Assembly (NCBI GenBank): GCA_018398765.1
Contig: JAHBMJ010001257.1
Coordinates: forward strand, 1 to 33,306
DNA: 33,306 bases
Direction: 5' to 3'
Source: Chromera velia
Lineage: Eukaryota > Sar > Chromeraceae
Shown here: in pieces, positions 1-11,635 of the stretch
How the letters are laid out: each line of letters opens with the position of its first letter
Position numbering within the stretch: position 1 is the stretch's first letter
Translations under genes and position numbers: made by a program
Notes under the pieces: model-generated
Seen by the model: the letters and a program-made list of their open reading frames with translations, nothing else
Databases searched by the model: none
What the model was told of the DNA's origin: nothing

Positions 1-26
1 TCTCTCTCTCTCTCTCTCCCTCTCTC

Positions 27-112
<86 letters not shown>

Positions 113-134
113 CCTCTCTCTCTCTCTGTCTCTT

Positions 135-175
<41 letters not shown>

Positions 176-202
176 GAGTCAGACTCTCTCTCTCTCTTTC
201 CG

Positions 203-259
<57 letters not shown>

Positions 260-329
260 ATCTGTCTCTTCTGTTTCTCTTCTCTCCCTCTGTTCTATCT
301 TTCTCTTCTTTCCTTTTCTCTCTCTTTGC
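1..329. repeat. TC/GA microsatellite
   Basis: This stretch is almost pure (TC)n on the + strand, with occasional TG, TT or CC interruptions and one non-repeat patch around 175-190. It ends at a TTTGCAG near 325-331 that resembles the TGCAG acceptors of the dynein gene, so it could be the tail of an intron of a gene lying to the left. No coding sequence after it supports that. Confidence 0.9.
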
Positions 330-349
330 AGACAAAGTTGAACTGGGCA

Positions 350-766
350 TGCTGGAAATATAGAAGTAAGCCGGCCAAAAAGAGACGGAAATACACAATA
401 TAGGATGATATGCTGGAAGGAAAGATGCATGCGCGTAAGAACGAGACGGTCAAACAAAATGCGGCCCAGCGTCCTGGAGGAAAGGAGACGGGCAGGCACA
501 ATGCAGGCTAATGGAACTGAGGCAATCGTGCTGAAAAGAAAAGAACGAACATGCAGCAAAGAGACGGGCAGACAGAATGTAGGCGGACGTGCTGGAAGGA
601 AAAAAACAAGCAGGCAAGCAGGAGATGGGCAGACGAAATGCAAACGAGCATGTCAAAAGGAAAACAGCAAGCAGGCAAGAAGCTAGGCAAGAAGGAGACA
701 GGGAAACAGAAAGTAAATGAACGTGCTGAAAGCAAAAAAACAGGCTAGTAAAAAGGAGACGGACCG
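350..766 (+). repeat. Degenerate 61-bp tandem array, about seven units
   Basis: Units begin with TGCTGGAAGG-like sequence and contain GAGACGGGCAGAC in the middle. Unit starts are 350, 411, 472, 529, 590, 651 and 724. Units 1, 2, 4 and 5 are exactly 61 bp, unit 3 is 57 bp, unit 6 is 73 bp with extra sequence, and unit 7 is partial. The + strand is strongly purine-rich. Divergence between units is high, so this is an old array. Reading frames through it are not conserved between units, which argues against a repeat protein. Confidence 0.75.
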
Positions 767-2279
767 ACGATTCTCTATTTTTCCTCTTTTTTCCTTGTCT
801 TCTTTGTACCTTCTCTAGAAGCTTCTTCTCTTCTTCTCTCAGAAGAGGAAGGTGGGGGACTTTCTCCCCTTCTTTCTTTTTCTTCTTCACATCTTTTACA
901 AGAGAGAGAAGCAGGGGCCCGGGAGGGGGGGGAGATTGCTCAAGCGCCGCCGCACATGGCCTATTCTGACGTATGCTTTTCTAAGCCAATTGGGAGTAGA
1001 GCTTTCTGGGGCTTTTTTTTTTATGAAAGCTGCATGCATGCATGCATGCATGCATGTATAGGCTCAGGGGATTGTTTGGTAAGTGCCCCCCGCTTCGTTT
1101 TTTGGGGCCATAAAGCGATAATGAGAATACATATAATATATAGCTAGATGCTGATAGCGTTTTTGCTTCCGTATCATGTCCTAGCCTCCGTACCTTACCA
1201 CGCGCTCTAGTGTTTGTGACCTAGGTCTGGTTTATCTGCTAGCCTAGGGCACGCCCGCTTATATGACAGTAGCCCACCGTGGGCCCTTAGGTAGGCCACC
1301 ATTGCCAGCGGAGTAGGCCTTTCTGCCCCCGATCTAGCACATCCACATCTTTTTGTGATATGATAGACACACCCAACCAGTTTTGATGAACGGTACACTG
1401 AGATAACTAGCTTAGGGGAGCCTAGGTACACTTTTTTCGAGTGTGAATGTGATGTGAATGTATGAATTCATGAAAGGCGAGAGAGAGGCAAAGTGAGGGA
1501 TATGGTTTATGAAAGGGATGAAAGATAAGAAAGATGCCGGGGGGAGGGGTGCTAGAGAAGGCTTGTGCCTTCTTAAATGGACTTTTACCCTCAAGTTGGA
1601 CCTGAAATATTATATCATGTTTTATGTTATATTTATGCTGCTGCATATATCATTCCCTCTCTCCAATTAATCAGCCAAACAAAAAAAAAAACATAAAGTA
1701 CATGCTTCGAGTTTCATGAATGATACTTTAAATCTGATGTTTTTTATTTACGAAGTGTCATTAACAGGTTAATATAACTTAATTAATAATATAGTAATTA
1801 AGTTTGTAAAATTTATCATAACCAAACTGTTATGCTACGCATAATTAGCAAACACTTATTTTATGTAACTTTAAGTTTCTTAGGTATCTCTACAATAACA
1901 AACATCTTTTTTAGCTTAAAATGCTTACTGCTAGCTAGATAAGAGAGGAAACAACATAGATAGCCCATCAGGTTGCTTAGCAGTCTTAGACTATATAAAA
2001 AAGCCTGTAAAGGGAAAACTTTATCTAGTGTCAGACTGGTTGCCCCTCCAATACTTCAGAAGATTGCTCTTTGTGGCAAAACTAGGGCATTTTCCAGTTT
2101 CTAACTCTTCTAGCTAAAGTCATAAATCTGGCCTCCAGACTTGAGGTCATAAATCAGATAGGTCTACATCTAGGTCAACATATTGATTGATATAATCGAT
2201 TTACTACATGATTGATTAAACCGTTCCAATATCTTCTTTTGTGGCACTTCAAATTTTATATAATTTTTTACTAATTCAT
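767..2279. other. Spacer with no convincing gene
   Basis: The left part (767-1600) has pyrimidine tracts, a (TGCA)n run at 1031-1056 and mixed sequence with several CTAG sites. From about 1600 the DNA becomes strongly AT-rich with many stops in all frames. I see no exon with family similarity, no RNA gene and no long open frame. Confidence 0.6.
1031..1056. repeat. (TGCA)n microsatellite
   Basis: Six and a half tandem copies of the self-complementary tetramer TGCA form an alternating purine-pyrimidine tract capable of cruciform or Z-like structure. The same ATGCATGCA text recurs just before splice acceptors in the dynein gene. Confidence 0.85.
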
Positions 2280-2287
2280 GATTTTTC

Positions 2288-2408
2288 AACCTCCCTGAAC
2301 CTAAGTGTTACTTGAAAAAATATAATCAAGATGATCTCTATCTGCGGCTTTAAGCTTATCCAAAAATGCCGCTTCAACTTTCAAGTGGTAGTTAGATTCA
2401 GGGAGGTC
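2288..2408 (+). mobile_element. MITE-like element copy A (121 bp)
   Basis: The element starts AACCTCCCTGAACC and ends GGTTCAGGGAGGTC-like (actual end ATTCAGGGAGGTC). The first 30 bases match the reverse complement of the last 30 at 24 positions. It is flanked by a perfect 8-bp direct repeat GATTTTTC at 2280-2287 and 2409-2416. There is no coding capacity, so it would be a non-autonomous DNA transposon. An 8-bp target duplication is typical of hAT-type elements among others; no transposase is seen in the window. Copy B lies about 800 bp to the right in the opposite orientation. Confidence 0.75.
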
Positions 2409-2416
2409 GATTTTTC

Positions 2417-3200
2417 ATCTAGTTTTTCATCTAGCTGTTCGTTGACTTAGACTCGACTGTTTAATTCAGAGTTACAAGCTAGTACTAGACAGTATCAATA
2501 AGTTAACTAGCGAATTAAGTATATGAGATTAATTTTTTAAAAAATAAATGATTATTCTGATTTTTAAAATACGATTTTTAACAACAAAACATCTAGCGCG
2601 GGCGGTTTGTTGATCCTGGGATCGTGTGACTGTATGGCACTGTAATGATGTGCTGTACCGGATGAATATGTTGTGCACGCGGTGTGAGCGAGCTATATAT
2701 ATTTATCTTTTTTTCCTCTTTGGATTTTCTTTTTTCTGCGTACATTTTTTATTTTTCTTGCTTTACATATTTGTTTTTTTCGCTTGCATGTGTCACGTTG
2801 ATCGATCCATGGCAGAGGGTATGATTGATTAACCCGATGGAGACCGTGTCCTCTCTCAAGAAATGATGTACCGTAGGAGAACTTAAAGCGCTCAGCTGTC
2901 TGAAGAACACATACTTCTCAGAGTCTAGGTTCTTATCATCTATATAATGTTATCGTTGGGGAAAAAACATTTAAGACCTGGTTATCATTGCATAGTTCAA
3001 AAGTTGTAATCAGAACTTGATTTCAATATATGAATTTACCAGATATACCAAGCTATGTTACCTACAACTAAATTAAAATTTACTCCCAAAATAACTTGAA
3101 TTAAGTGTTTTCTCTTTTATCAAAGAATTGTATCTAGTACCATATATATCTAGGTCCGACTTGAGGGCAAAAGTCTATTTATGAAGGCATAAGCCTGAGA
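2417..3200. other. AT-rich spacer between the two MITE copies
   Basis: The sequence is AT-rich with short palindromic patches and poly-T tracts around 2700-2770. The longest open stretch (2626-2832) encodes a Phe- and Cys-rich low-complexity peptide caused by the T tracts, which I do not regard as a gene. Confidence 0.6.
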
Positions 3201-3208
3201 ACCAGGGT

Positions 3209-3442
3209 GACCTCCTTGAACCTAACTACCACTTAAAAGTTTAAGCCGTATTTTGGGATAAGCTTGAAAGTCTGCGCCGCAGGCGCGGATCATTTACGGT
3301 GTCTTAAAAGCCGAAGCCGCATATCTGGACGGTGTCTTGACCATCTATAGCGCAGGTGTGGACGGTCTCTTGAAAAACGATGCCGCACATAGAGATCATC
3401 TTGATTATATTTTTTTAAGTGGCACTTAGGTTCATGGAGGTT
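3209..3442 (-). mobile_element. MITE-like element copy B (234 bp) with internal 33-bp repeats
   Basis: This is the inverted, longer relative of the element at 2288-2408. It starts GACCTCCTTGAACC and ends GGTTCATGGAGGTT, with both arms matching copy A. It is flanked by ACCAGGGT (3201-3208) and ACCAGGGC (3443-3450), a 7/8 target-site duplication. Its centre, absent from copy A, is a 33-bp tandem repeat of about 3.5 units marked by ACGGTGTCTT at 3296 and 3329 and ACGGTCTCTT at 3362. Copy A looks like an internally deleted form, or copy B an expanded one. Confidence 0.75.
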
Positions 3443-3697
3443 ACCAGGGCAACAGACTTCAGAAAAGAGCACTAGATGTGCACAAGTTAATAAAAAATGA
3501 GGGGATGTCCCAAAATGACTACTGTGTGAGAACAGAAAGCAAAAAGAAGGAGACAAAGGAAGGAGAGAGAGCGTAAGTCCAAGTCACTTGCCTGTTGGGT
3601 CAGCTGGGTGACCAATCGGTCGCGTTCCCTTGTATAGAACGTCTAAGGAAAAAAAGGATCGTTTTGAGAAAATCAAGTTTAAAGATTTTTGGTGCCG

Positions 3698-4243
3698 ATC
3701 CCCTGGGCATTGATTTGTACCGACTTTTTGTAGGTGGTCCCGGTATGCATGTTTAGGCATAGCGCCGTCTACGCACATGGCGAGACAGGGAAGACAGTGC
3801 ATATATGAATATATATGGAAAGAAGAGTCCTCCGATTGCTTCTTATACAGCACAGAGAGAAGATTTTGAGCGAATCATTCAATGAAAGCTATGTTGTTCT
3901 ATAGTTTCGAATCTTTCGATATTTTTCTGAACGAATCTCGATAAATCTGGATGGTTAGATTAGAGAAGCGCAGCCTTTTTGGACACTTTTTTTCATGTGT
4001 TGCTTTATCTAGGAGCAGGAGGGAACAGAACAACGGTTTGCTTTTAACCCTTTGTTTGGTCTTTTTCTCTAAGGAAGAGGCCTTTCGGAGTGCGTGTGGG
4101 AAGTAGAGACTCCCGTCAGAAGTGCAGAAAGGAAAGGCATAGGTAGGTTGACGTTGCTAGCAATTTTAGGAATTCAGACAGATTTATTCATTGCTGTAGG
4201 CACCAGTAAATAAAAAGTCGGTACAAATCAATGCCCAGGGGAT
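3698..4243. repeat. Perfect 32-bp inverted repeat enclosing 482 bp
   Basis: The arms are 3698-3729 (begins ATCCCCTGGGCATTG) and 4212-4243 (ends CAATGCCCAGGGGAT), and they are exact reverse complements over 32 bases with no similarity beyond. The enclosed 482 bp has no convincing coding sequence. The structure fits a small foldback or DNA-transposon derivative, but I see no clear target-site duplication next to the arms. Confidence 0.7.
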
Positions 4244-4695
4244 ACGTGTGTCTAAAGAGTTTTAGTAACACCGCCTGTCAGTTTGCATGCTGTGCATATA
4301 GAGCCTTGCACGCAGTTTGACTTGGTAGTAAGCCAAGTGGCTTACTGGCTTACTACAGTAGTAATTAAGATGTAATAAGTTGCCAATTAAAGTTGGTACT
4401 GGATGAACCAAAAAAGACACAGTACGTCAGACGGACAAGGCGAGCCAGCTACAGCATTCGCAACAGCGTAGGATCCTCCTCTAACAACAACTTCCGTTCT
4501 TTTACACACCGGCCCTGAATCTGTCAGGAAGAGGAAGTGTCCCCCCAACGCCCATTGATCCTCTCTGCACCAGTGTTGTCAACTGTTGCTCAAACCGTCA
4601 GCGACAAGTCCAGGTACCTCAAAGGCAAGAACAAGGACGCCAGAACGCTCTTTTTCGGTCTCTATCGTTAGCTTGCGCAGGGGTGTGTGGTCACG
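4244..4695 (+). promoter_or_regulatory. Upstream region and presumed 5' UTR/promoter of the dynein-2 gene
   Basis: This 452-bp interval lies between the inverted repeat and the dynein start codon and must contain the 5' UTR and core promoter if there is no upstream exon. I cannot identify a TATA box or initiator with confidence. A stem-loop with an 11-bp perfect stem (GTAGTAAGCCA, loop of 10, TGGCTTACTAC) sits at 4325-4356. Composition rises in GC toward the start codon. Confidence 0.35.
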
Positions 4696-6694
4696 ATGGC
4701 AGAGACCAAGGCCGCAGCTCCAAAGGACGCGAGGAAAGACTATCTGATTCAGTGTGTCCTCTGTCTGTTCAACATTCCCAGATCCCAATTCAGAAGCAAC
4801 TCTGCCTCCAACAAGAACCTGGAGATCTTCCTCGATGACGGCAGCCAGCGGATTCTGCAGGCTGTGGAGGTGGAGGGGAAGGACGGAGCGCGCACGGTCC
4901 AGTTGTCTTTGGGGTTTGACAACTATGCCCCCGGAAAGATTCAAAATGAGATGCACATTGTCAAGGCCTCTTTGGAGCCCTTGACTGAGAGCAACATGGC
5001 CTCCGTGCTTCTAATGTCGTGCATGCGGAAGAATCCGCTGGAGGCCCTCAGTCAGTATATGCGGAATGTGTTCGAGCCCCTGTTCCTGGGTGACCAGAGG
5101 TGGTCGAACTCGATAGAGCAGAGCGTCACCAAACAGTTGCACGAATTCAGTAGTGGCCTTGCGGCCTGTGTTAGAAGGGGGGGCGGGGGCAAGGGAGGCA
5201 AGGGCGACAGTGACGAGAACAACGTTGGTGGCATTCTTCTGCCCTCTGATGAGTTACAGTACTGGAGAGACGTTGCGGGGTCCTCTAGAGACGAGAGGAG
5301 TCGAAAGTTTGCCGAATGTATCGGAGAGACAGCCTCCTTTCTTTCGGAGGACTGGGCCAAGAGCTCATTTGCCGAGCTAACAGACCAGATGGAGAGTCTT
5401 CTGGAGATGGTGGACTCTCTATGGCAGCTGGAGCCCCGAAATCCATATCCAGAAAAGCGCATGCGCCACTTTTTGGCCGTACTTTCCGGGGGCTTTCTTC
5501 GGGCAGTGCAGGCCAGACTGAGCAGTTTTGACCTCTGGCAGACCTCAGTTGCTTCCTCTTCCTCTTCCTCTTCTTCGTCATCTGCCAAGAAGACAGGAGG
5601 GGACGACTCCTCTGGTGTTGCTGGTCAGGTCATGACGGCCCTCAGAGAGGGGTCCCGTCTCTGCGAGAAGTGGCTCGACGCCACTGCCGAGTTGTCCGGG
5701 TCGTTTTGGAAGGACGGGGGGGGGCGACCGCCCTGGTCAGGAGAGCCCTACAGGGACCCTCAACTGAATGCTTTAGCAACCCGGTTGAACGACATTGTGG
5801 AAGTACGAAGTCAAAACGAACAGGTAAGACGGAAAGGAGGCAGGAAGGAAGGTAGATTGATAGAGAGGCCTGTTTGTCTTCTCTTCCTCCCTCATTCCCC
5901 CATCCATTCTGCCCTTCTCTTCTTCCCGTACCTTTTACTCGTCCCTCCTCTTCTTCCAGAACCCCCCTCTCCCCCCCCCCTTCCATTCACCCTTCTGTGT
6001 CCCCATCCCGCCAAACCCTCTTTTCCTTCCCCCTCCCCTCCACCCTCTTCTTTGCTTTGCCTGCCTGTCTGCCCCCTCCTTTTCCTGGCAGCTGTCTCCT
6101 CTGGAGGGAGGTGCTCCTCGACCTCACCTTCACACTTCCTTCCTTCCTCCCTCCTTCCCGTCTCCTTCCTCCATGTTCAGCCCCCCTTCTCCCTCCCTCC
6201 CTGCATGGGCGTCACCTTTTCTGCTTGCTTGCTTGCTTNTGCTTGCTTGCTTGCTTCCTCCCTCCTTCCCGTCTCCTTCCTCCATGTTCAGCCCCCCTTC
6301 TCCCTCCCTCCCTGCATGGGCGTCACCTTTTCTGCTTGCTTGCTTGCTTCCTCCCTCCTTCCCGTCTCCTTCCTCCATGTTCAGCCCCCCTTCTCCCTCC
6401 CTCCCTGCATGGGCGTCACCTTTTCTGCTTGCTTGCTTGCTTGCTTCCTCCCTCCTTCCCGTCTCCTTCCTCCATGTTCAGCCCCCCTTCTCCCTCCCTC
6501 CCTGCATGGGCGTCACCTTTTCTGCTTGCTTGCTTGCTTCCTCCAGATGGTCCGTCTGCTGTCAAAAGAGGACCAGGACAGCCTGAAGGTCACCCAGGCT
6601 CTCGAGATCTTCAAGGGAGTCGCCTGCCTCAACTGCAGTGACTACGCGAAACCACAATGGGACGCGGCTCTCAAGGTCGGTCGGTTGGTTGGTT

Positions 6695-6729
<35 letters not shown>

Positions 6730-7978
6730 GGAAGAAGAAGAAACATATAGTCTGTCTGTCTGTCTGCCTGTCTGTCTGTCTGTCTGTCTGTCTGGAAGAA
6801 GAAGAAACGTATAGTCTGTCTGTCTGTCTGTCTGTCTGGAAGAAGAAGAAACATATAGTCTGTCTGTCTGTCTGTCTGTCTGGAAGAAGAAGAAACATAT
6901 AGTCTGTCTGTCTGTCAGTCTGTCTGTCTGTCTGTGTATGCATTCATCTCCCTCTCTGCGTATCCGCCGCCTGTCCATCAACGCGTTTCTCCTTCCTGTC
7001 TCTCTCTTTCCCGCCTCTCTGATTGATTGGAAGGAAGTACCAAGGCCACCCCCCCCCCTGGGTATGATCATCCGCATCTGACGGACGGATGGGATGGATG
7101 GAGGGAGGGAGGCGGGTATGTCGGGGATTTTGAAAGGAATGGAGAAGGAAGGAAGGAAACGGTCGAGGGTGAAGAAGGAAGGAAAGACGGACGCCCTTCA
7201 GCCTGCCCACCCGCCCACCCGTGCGCCATCCAAGTCACGCACTATCCTATTCACCTGTCTGTTCCACTCTTTTTTTCTTGACTCCATTCCAGAAAAATGA
7301 TGACCCTGTAAGTATGTCTACAAAAAAATCCTTGCATCTATGTACTTTCGTTTGCCTACTTGACTGTAAACCAAATTGTTTGCCTGCCTGCCTGCCTGCC
7401 TGCCTGCAGGATTACCACGACAGTCTAGCCCCGGCAGAAAAGCGTCTGGCCGACACTCTTCGCAATTTCCTTTTTGGAGACTCTGCAGGAGGGGGGGGTC
7501 GGGGATCTCTCTCCAGTTTGGCCTCCCCTGCAGCAGCCGTGCAGGCAGTGAGGGGATTTCAGAGGTTCTCCGCCCTCTTGGAGCGACCAGGGATCGCCTC
7601 CGCGTTGACTTCTGAGAGAGAGAGACTGCTGGCAGAGACCTCAGAGTTCATTGACAGAATCAGGGCAGAGACAGAGAACGTGGAAGACGGGAGACTTCCG
7701 AAGGTAACAAACAACAAACAGCACTCTTACTTCCCTTCTTTTCGCAGAAAGGACGATTCGTGTAGCGTAACGGGAATTCAGCATACAAGCAGTGCTGTAC
7801 ACGCAAAATTTTTTCGCGTACGGCCGTGATGTGATACACGGGCATCTCTGCTTCTGCATTTGATCGAGAGAGAGATCTTTATGCAAAGAAAGATTCTCCC
7901 TCCATTCTCTTCTCTCTGTTCGTGGGAAAGTTTTGCGTTTCCGCCGACTGCCCAACTGCCCTTGACGTGTCCTCCTTT

Positions 7979-8023
<45 letters not shown>

Positions 8024-8753
8024 ATCGACGGTGCCTCTGCTGCAGTTCGCAAAAGTCTGTGGGCCGAGCAGGCGCGTTCCCATGTGGAGGCAGTGACTCG
8101 TCCGTTGACGGGATTCCTCAAGGACTTGCCTGGGTCCCAGAAGGTTGTGTCTGCGTGCAAGAAGGCGAAAACGGACTTGAGGGACTTGAAGAAGCACGGA
8201 TTCAACGAGTGGGAGGAGAGCGTATTGAACCGGTTGGACAAGGGGAGTGACCCGATTGCCCTGCAGTCTGCGGGCAGGGTGATGGAATTCGACGCCTCCA
8301 GAGAGGGGGCGCTGGAGGTGTCGTACTCAGATATGCTGGTTGTCTTACTCAAGGACGTCAGAGTGTTCCAACAAATGGGGTTCTCTATCAACAAAAAGAT
8401 TTTACAGGCAGTCGACGAGGGGCAGAAATTCCTCAGGTCTGTCAGACAGACAGGCAGCCTGCCTCGGGGAGGGAGGGGAACGCATTGACTGAGAAGAGAG
8501 GCAGAAAGAGAGAACAGCCGGCTCTCTGTTTCTCCTTCCGTTTTTTCTCTTCTTTGCTGTCACTCCCTCACTTGGATTCATTGGCCTTTTGTTCTTCTCT
8601 GTTGCTCAAAAAAAGATTGTTCGCATGTCCGTTGATGCATCTGTTAGTCAATCTGTCTGGGTACCTCCGCCCGTGTCTGCTTGAAGAGCCTGAGAAAGGC
8701 AGCGCAGATAAAGAAAGAAAGACGATCTGTCATACATGCCCCTGTGTCCATGC

Positions 8754-8798
<45 letters not shown>

Positions 8799-11588
8799 CG
8801 CGCGTGCAGATTTGCCGTACAACTGAAGCAGGTGTGTCACTTCCACAACACATTGGCAGATGAGGTGCTTCCCTGTCAGCGTCCCATGATCCTCCAACCC
8901 GCTCTGGGGTTCGAGAAGCTCTTCGCAGACAAGCAGAAGGGGGGAGGGGTGCGGAAAGTCGTTTGGCAGAATGTGGACGATCTGGAGGACTTTGCGAGAC
9001 GTGTGAAGGAAGGCGCGGAGAATTTGCAGCAGGTGAACAGGCGGCTCAGAGCTTCTCACAAACAGCTGGTGGACGTCGTGCTTCGACTTGGGGAGACTTC
9101 TTTGCTGAGACACAGAGAGGAGTGGAAGAAACAACTAACGCAGATGCAAAGCCTGATCAACGATGCTGCAGAGAGCTGCAAGTGCACGGTCAGTCTGTCA
9201 CTCTGCGTTCTCTTTTGCATTGTTTCCCTCTGCAGTTCTGACCTTTGTGACCGAAAATCAATTTGTGTAAATGCATCGGACCGATCGATACTGCTGTATC
9301 GATTTGCGTAAATGAAACCGGTTGCATGTGAGCCAAATATATGCAGAGGAAGGCATTCAGATCGCAGAAAAGAGACCCACCTGCCTTGTCTTACTTTCCT
9401 CCCTTGCCTGTCTCTCCGTTTTCTTTCCGTCTTTGGTTGCACGCACATACCCACTGGAGGGACCACACCCGACCGGTACCCACTGGATTGATTTACATTT
9501 GTTGTTTCAAGGAGGGAGACTGTGGCTATGTATCAAACTTGAGGGATGGGCCGAACGAATTAGAGGCACTCACTCACTGGTTTGTCCATCTCTCTCTCTT
9601 GCGAGAGAGTTCCTTGCTTCCTTGCGTGCAGCCCGAGGACGTTCTCCCCTGGCGCATCCACTGGGACTTCCAGTTGCTGAAGGCCTTCGAGGTGCAGTAC
9701 AGATTCGGGCTGGAGTCTCTGAACGAGCAGATCCCCGAAATGAAGGCAGACCTCGTCTTTGTCAACAAACAGCTGCAGGTAGGTGCATTCTAGAGGGGAG
9801 GGGAGGGAAGGGTAGTCATGGTCTTCTTCCTCCAGACAGAATCTTGGATGGATGGAGTAATAAGCCTTTGAGGGGAAGCAGAGCAGAGCCCCTCGATCTC
9901 CCTTTATTGTCTGTTTGTGCAAGCAAGACTCAGTGTCTCTCTGTCTGTCTGTAGATCCCCCTTTCTTTATGCTGATCAATATGCATTCCTTTCCTCTCCC
10001 TTTTTGACCGCCTGCGTGTGTGGGTGCAGTTGAAACCTGCCCTCGAGGACCTCCGCACGTCTTATTTCAAGGAGGTGCGTCAGTTCGTGTCCCTTCCCCT
10101 AATCTTCAAAGGGGTCGAGGGCAGCCCCCACATCTTCAAGAGTATCCCCGAGAAGAACCAGGACGGGCTGAAGACTGTGTACGAGAAGGGAGAAAAACTC
10201 TTGGCTCGAGTGGCAGAGCTCCAAACCTCCCTTCTGCCCTGGGTGGCCATCGGGGCTGTGAGTGACCTTGAAGGATTCGTCCAGGAAAGGGTGAAGTCGT
10301 TGCAGGACTTCGAAGCAAATGTGAAAGCAATCAAGGTCAGTCAGTCTGAGAGGAGCGCGAAGCTCTTTTTGTCCCTGTTCTCCGAGTTTTCACAGATTGA
10401 GTCGGCGCGCATCTCCCACACACACACACATACTCTCACACGTACTCTCTGTCTGTCTCTGTCTCTCTCTCCCACAGTGGATCTCTGTCTGTCGTCATTC
10501 TCGTCCTCTCTCTTTTTGTCTCCTGCACGTACGCTTATATACACAAAAAGGGGGGGTTCGGCTTCGTGCTTCTTTCCCTGCTTTGCGTGTCTTCCACATC
10601 TTCGCCTGCCTCAAGTCTTTATTGGCTGCTTGCAGAGCAAGCGCAAGGAGATTGAGAGGGTGCCTGACCTGATTAAATTGGACTGCTTCACCATCTCAAC
10701 AGCGGTGCTGAAGTCTGTGTTCGAGGAGCAGACCGACAGACTCGTCGATGCGCAGGTAGGTCTGCTTGTCTGTTTGTGATTTTTTTGTGTCATGTTTTCT
10801 CTTTTCGACTCTTTTGTTTCTTTTCTTGTCTGCCATCTTTTTTGTTTCCTGACACACTCCGTCAATCAAGGGTAGATAGAGAGGGACAGGCAGGCAGCGA
10901 GACTACACGGAAACCCCAATCCTCCTCCCTCCGTTCTGTCCTGTGCTCTCTCCAAAGAGGGCGACTGAGAAAATAGGGGGTGAGTGACCCTTTGTGCCTG
11001 CATGCAGGTGTTGTCTGTGAAGAGGGGGGCAGTCGAGGAGGTACGGGAGATAGAGAACTACCTGGCAGAGGGCCTCGAGAAACTTTCGGTAAAGCCCGGC
11101 AACGTCTCTGAGCTCGGTCAGGCTCAACAGGAGGCTCTGGCCCTCGCCGGACAGCAGAAGAAGCTCCAGGAGAGAGTGGCGGCACTGGAGGAGAAGAATA
11201 AGGTCTTGAGGAGCGTCGGTGCTCCCCTGGATATTTCAGATCTCATGTGGAGGTCGGTTGGTCTGGTGTTCCTTCCGTGTGTTTGTTCTGATTGGAATCT
11301 ATCCTCTCCGTGTGTTTGTTCTGATTGGAATCTATCCTCTCCATGTGTTTGTTCTGATTGGAATCTATCCTCTCCGTGTGTTTGTTCTGATTGGAATCTA
11401 TCCTCTCCGTGTGTTTGTTCTGATTGGAATCTGTCCTCTCCGTGTGTTTGTTCTGATTGGAATCTGTCCTCTCCGTGTGTTTGTTCTGATTGGAATCTGG
11501 CCTCTCCGTGTGTTTGTTCTGATTGGAATCTATCCTCTCCGTGTGTTTGTTCTGATTGGAATCTATCCTCTCCATATTTGTGTGCGTA

Positions 11589-11635
<47 letters not shown>

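Noticed and set aside
134-403. Ser/Leu repeat protein from the TC tract
   Set aside because: It is a trivial translation of (TC)n.
4687-4695. Upstream GTG as start codon of the dynein gene
   Set aside because: A nuclear gene would normally start at ATG; the first in-frame ATG at 4696 has a good context and gives a family-like N-terminus.
5824-6750. Open frame running on from exon 1 through intron 1 into exon 2, giving one long Pro/Leu/Ser-rich protein
   Set aside because: The added sequence is pure low-complexity translation of pyrimidine repeats. Splicing 5823 to 6547 joins two blocks that are adjacent in the dynein-2 family.
9322-9631. Possible extra exon in intron 5 around the stretch encoding [13 protein letters not shown]
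   Set aside because: Joining 9188 to 9632 already aligns with the family with a length difference of only about one residue, so there is no missing segment to fill.
11275-11571. CRISPR-like array of regular repeats
   Set aside because: There are no spacers; the units are contiguous 33-bp tandem copies in a eukaryotic intron.
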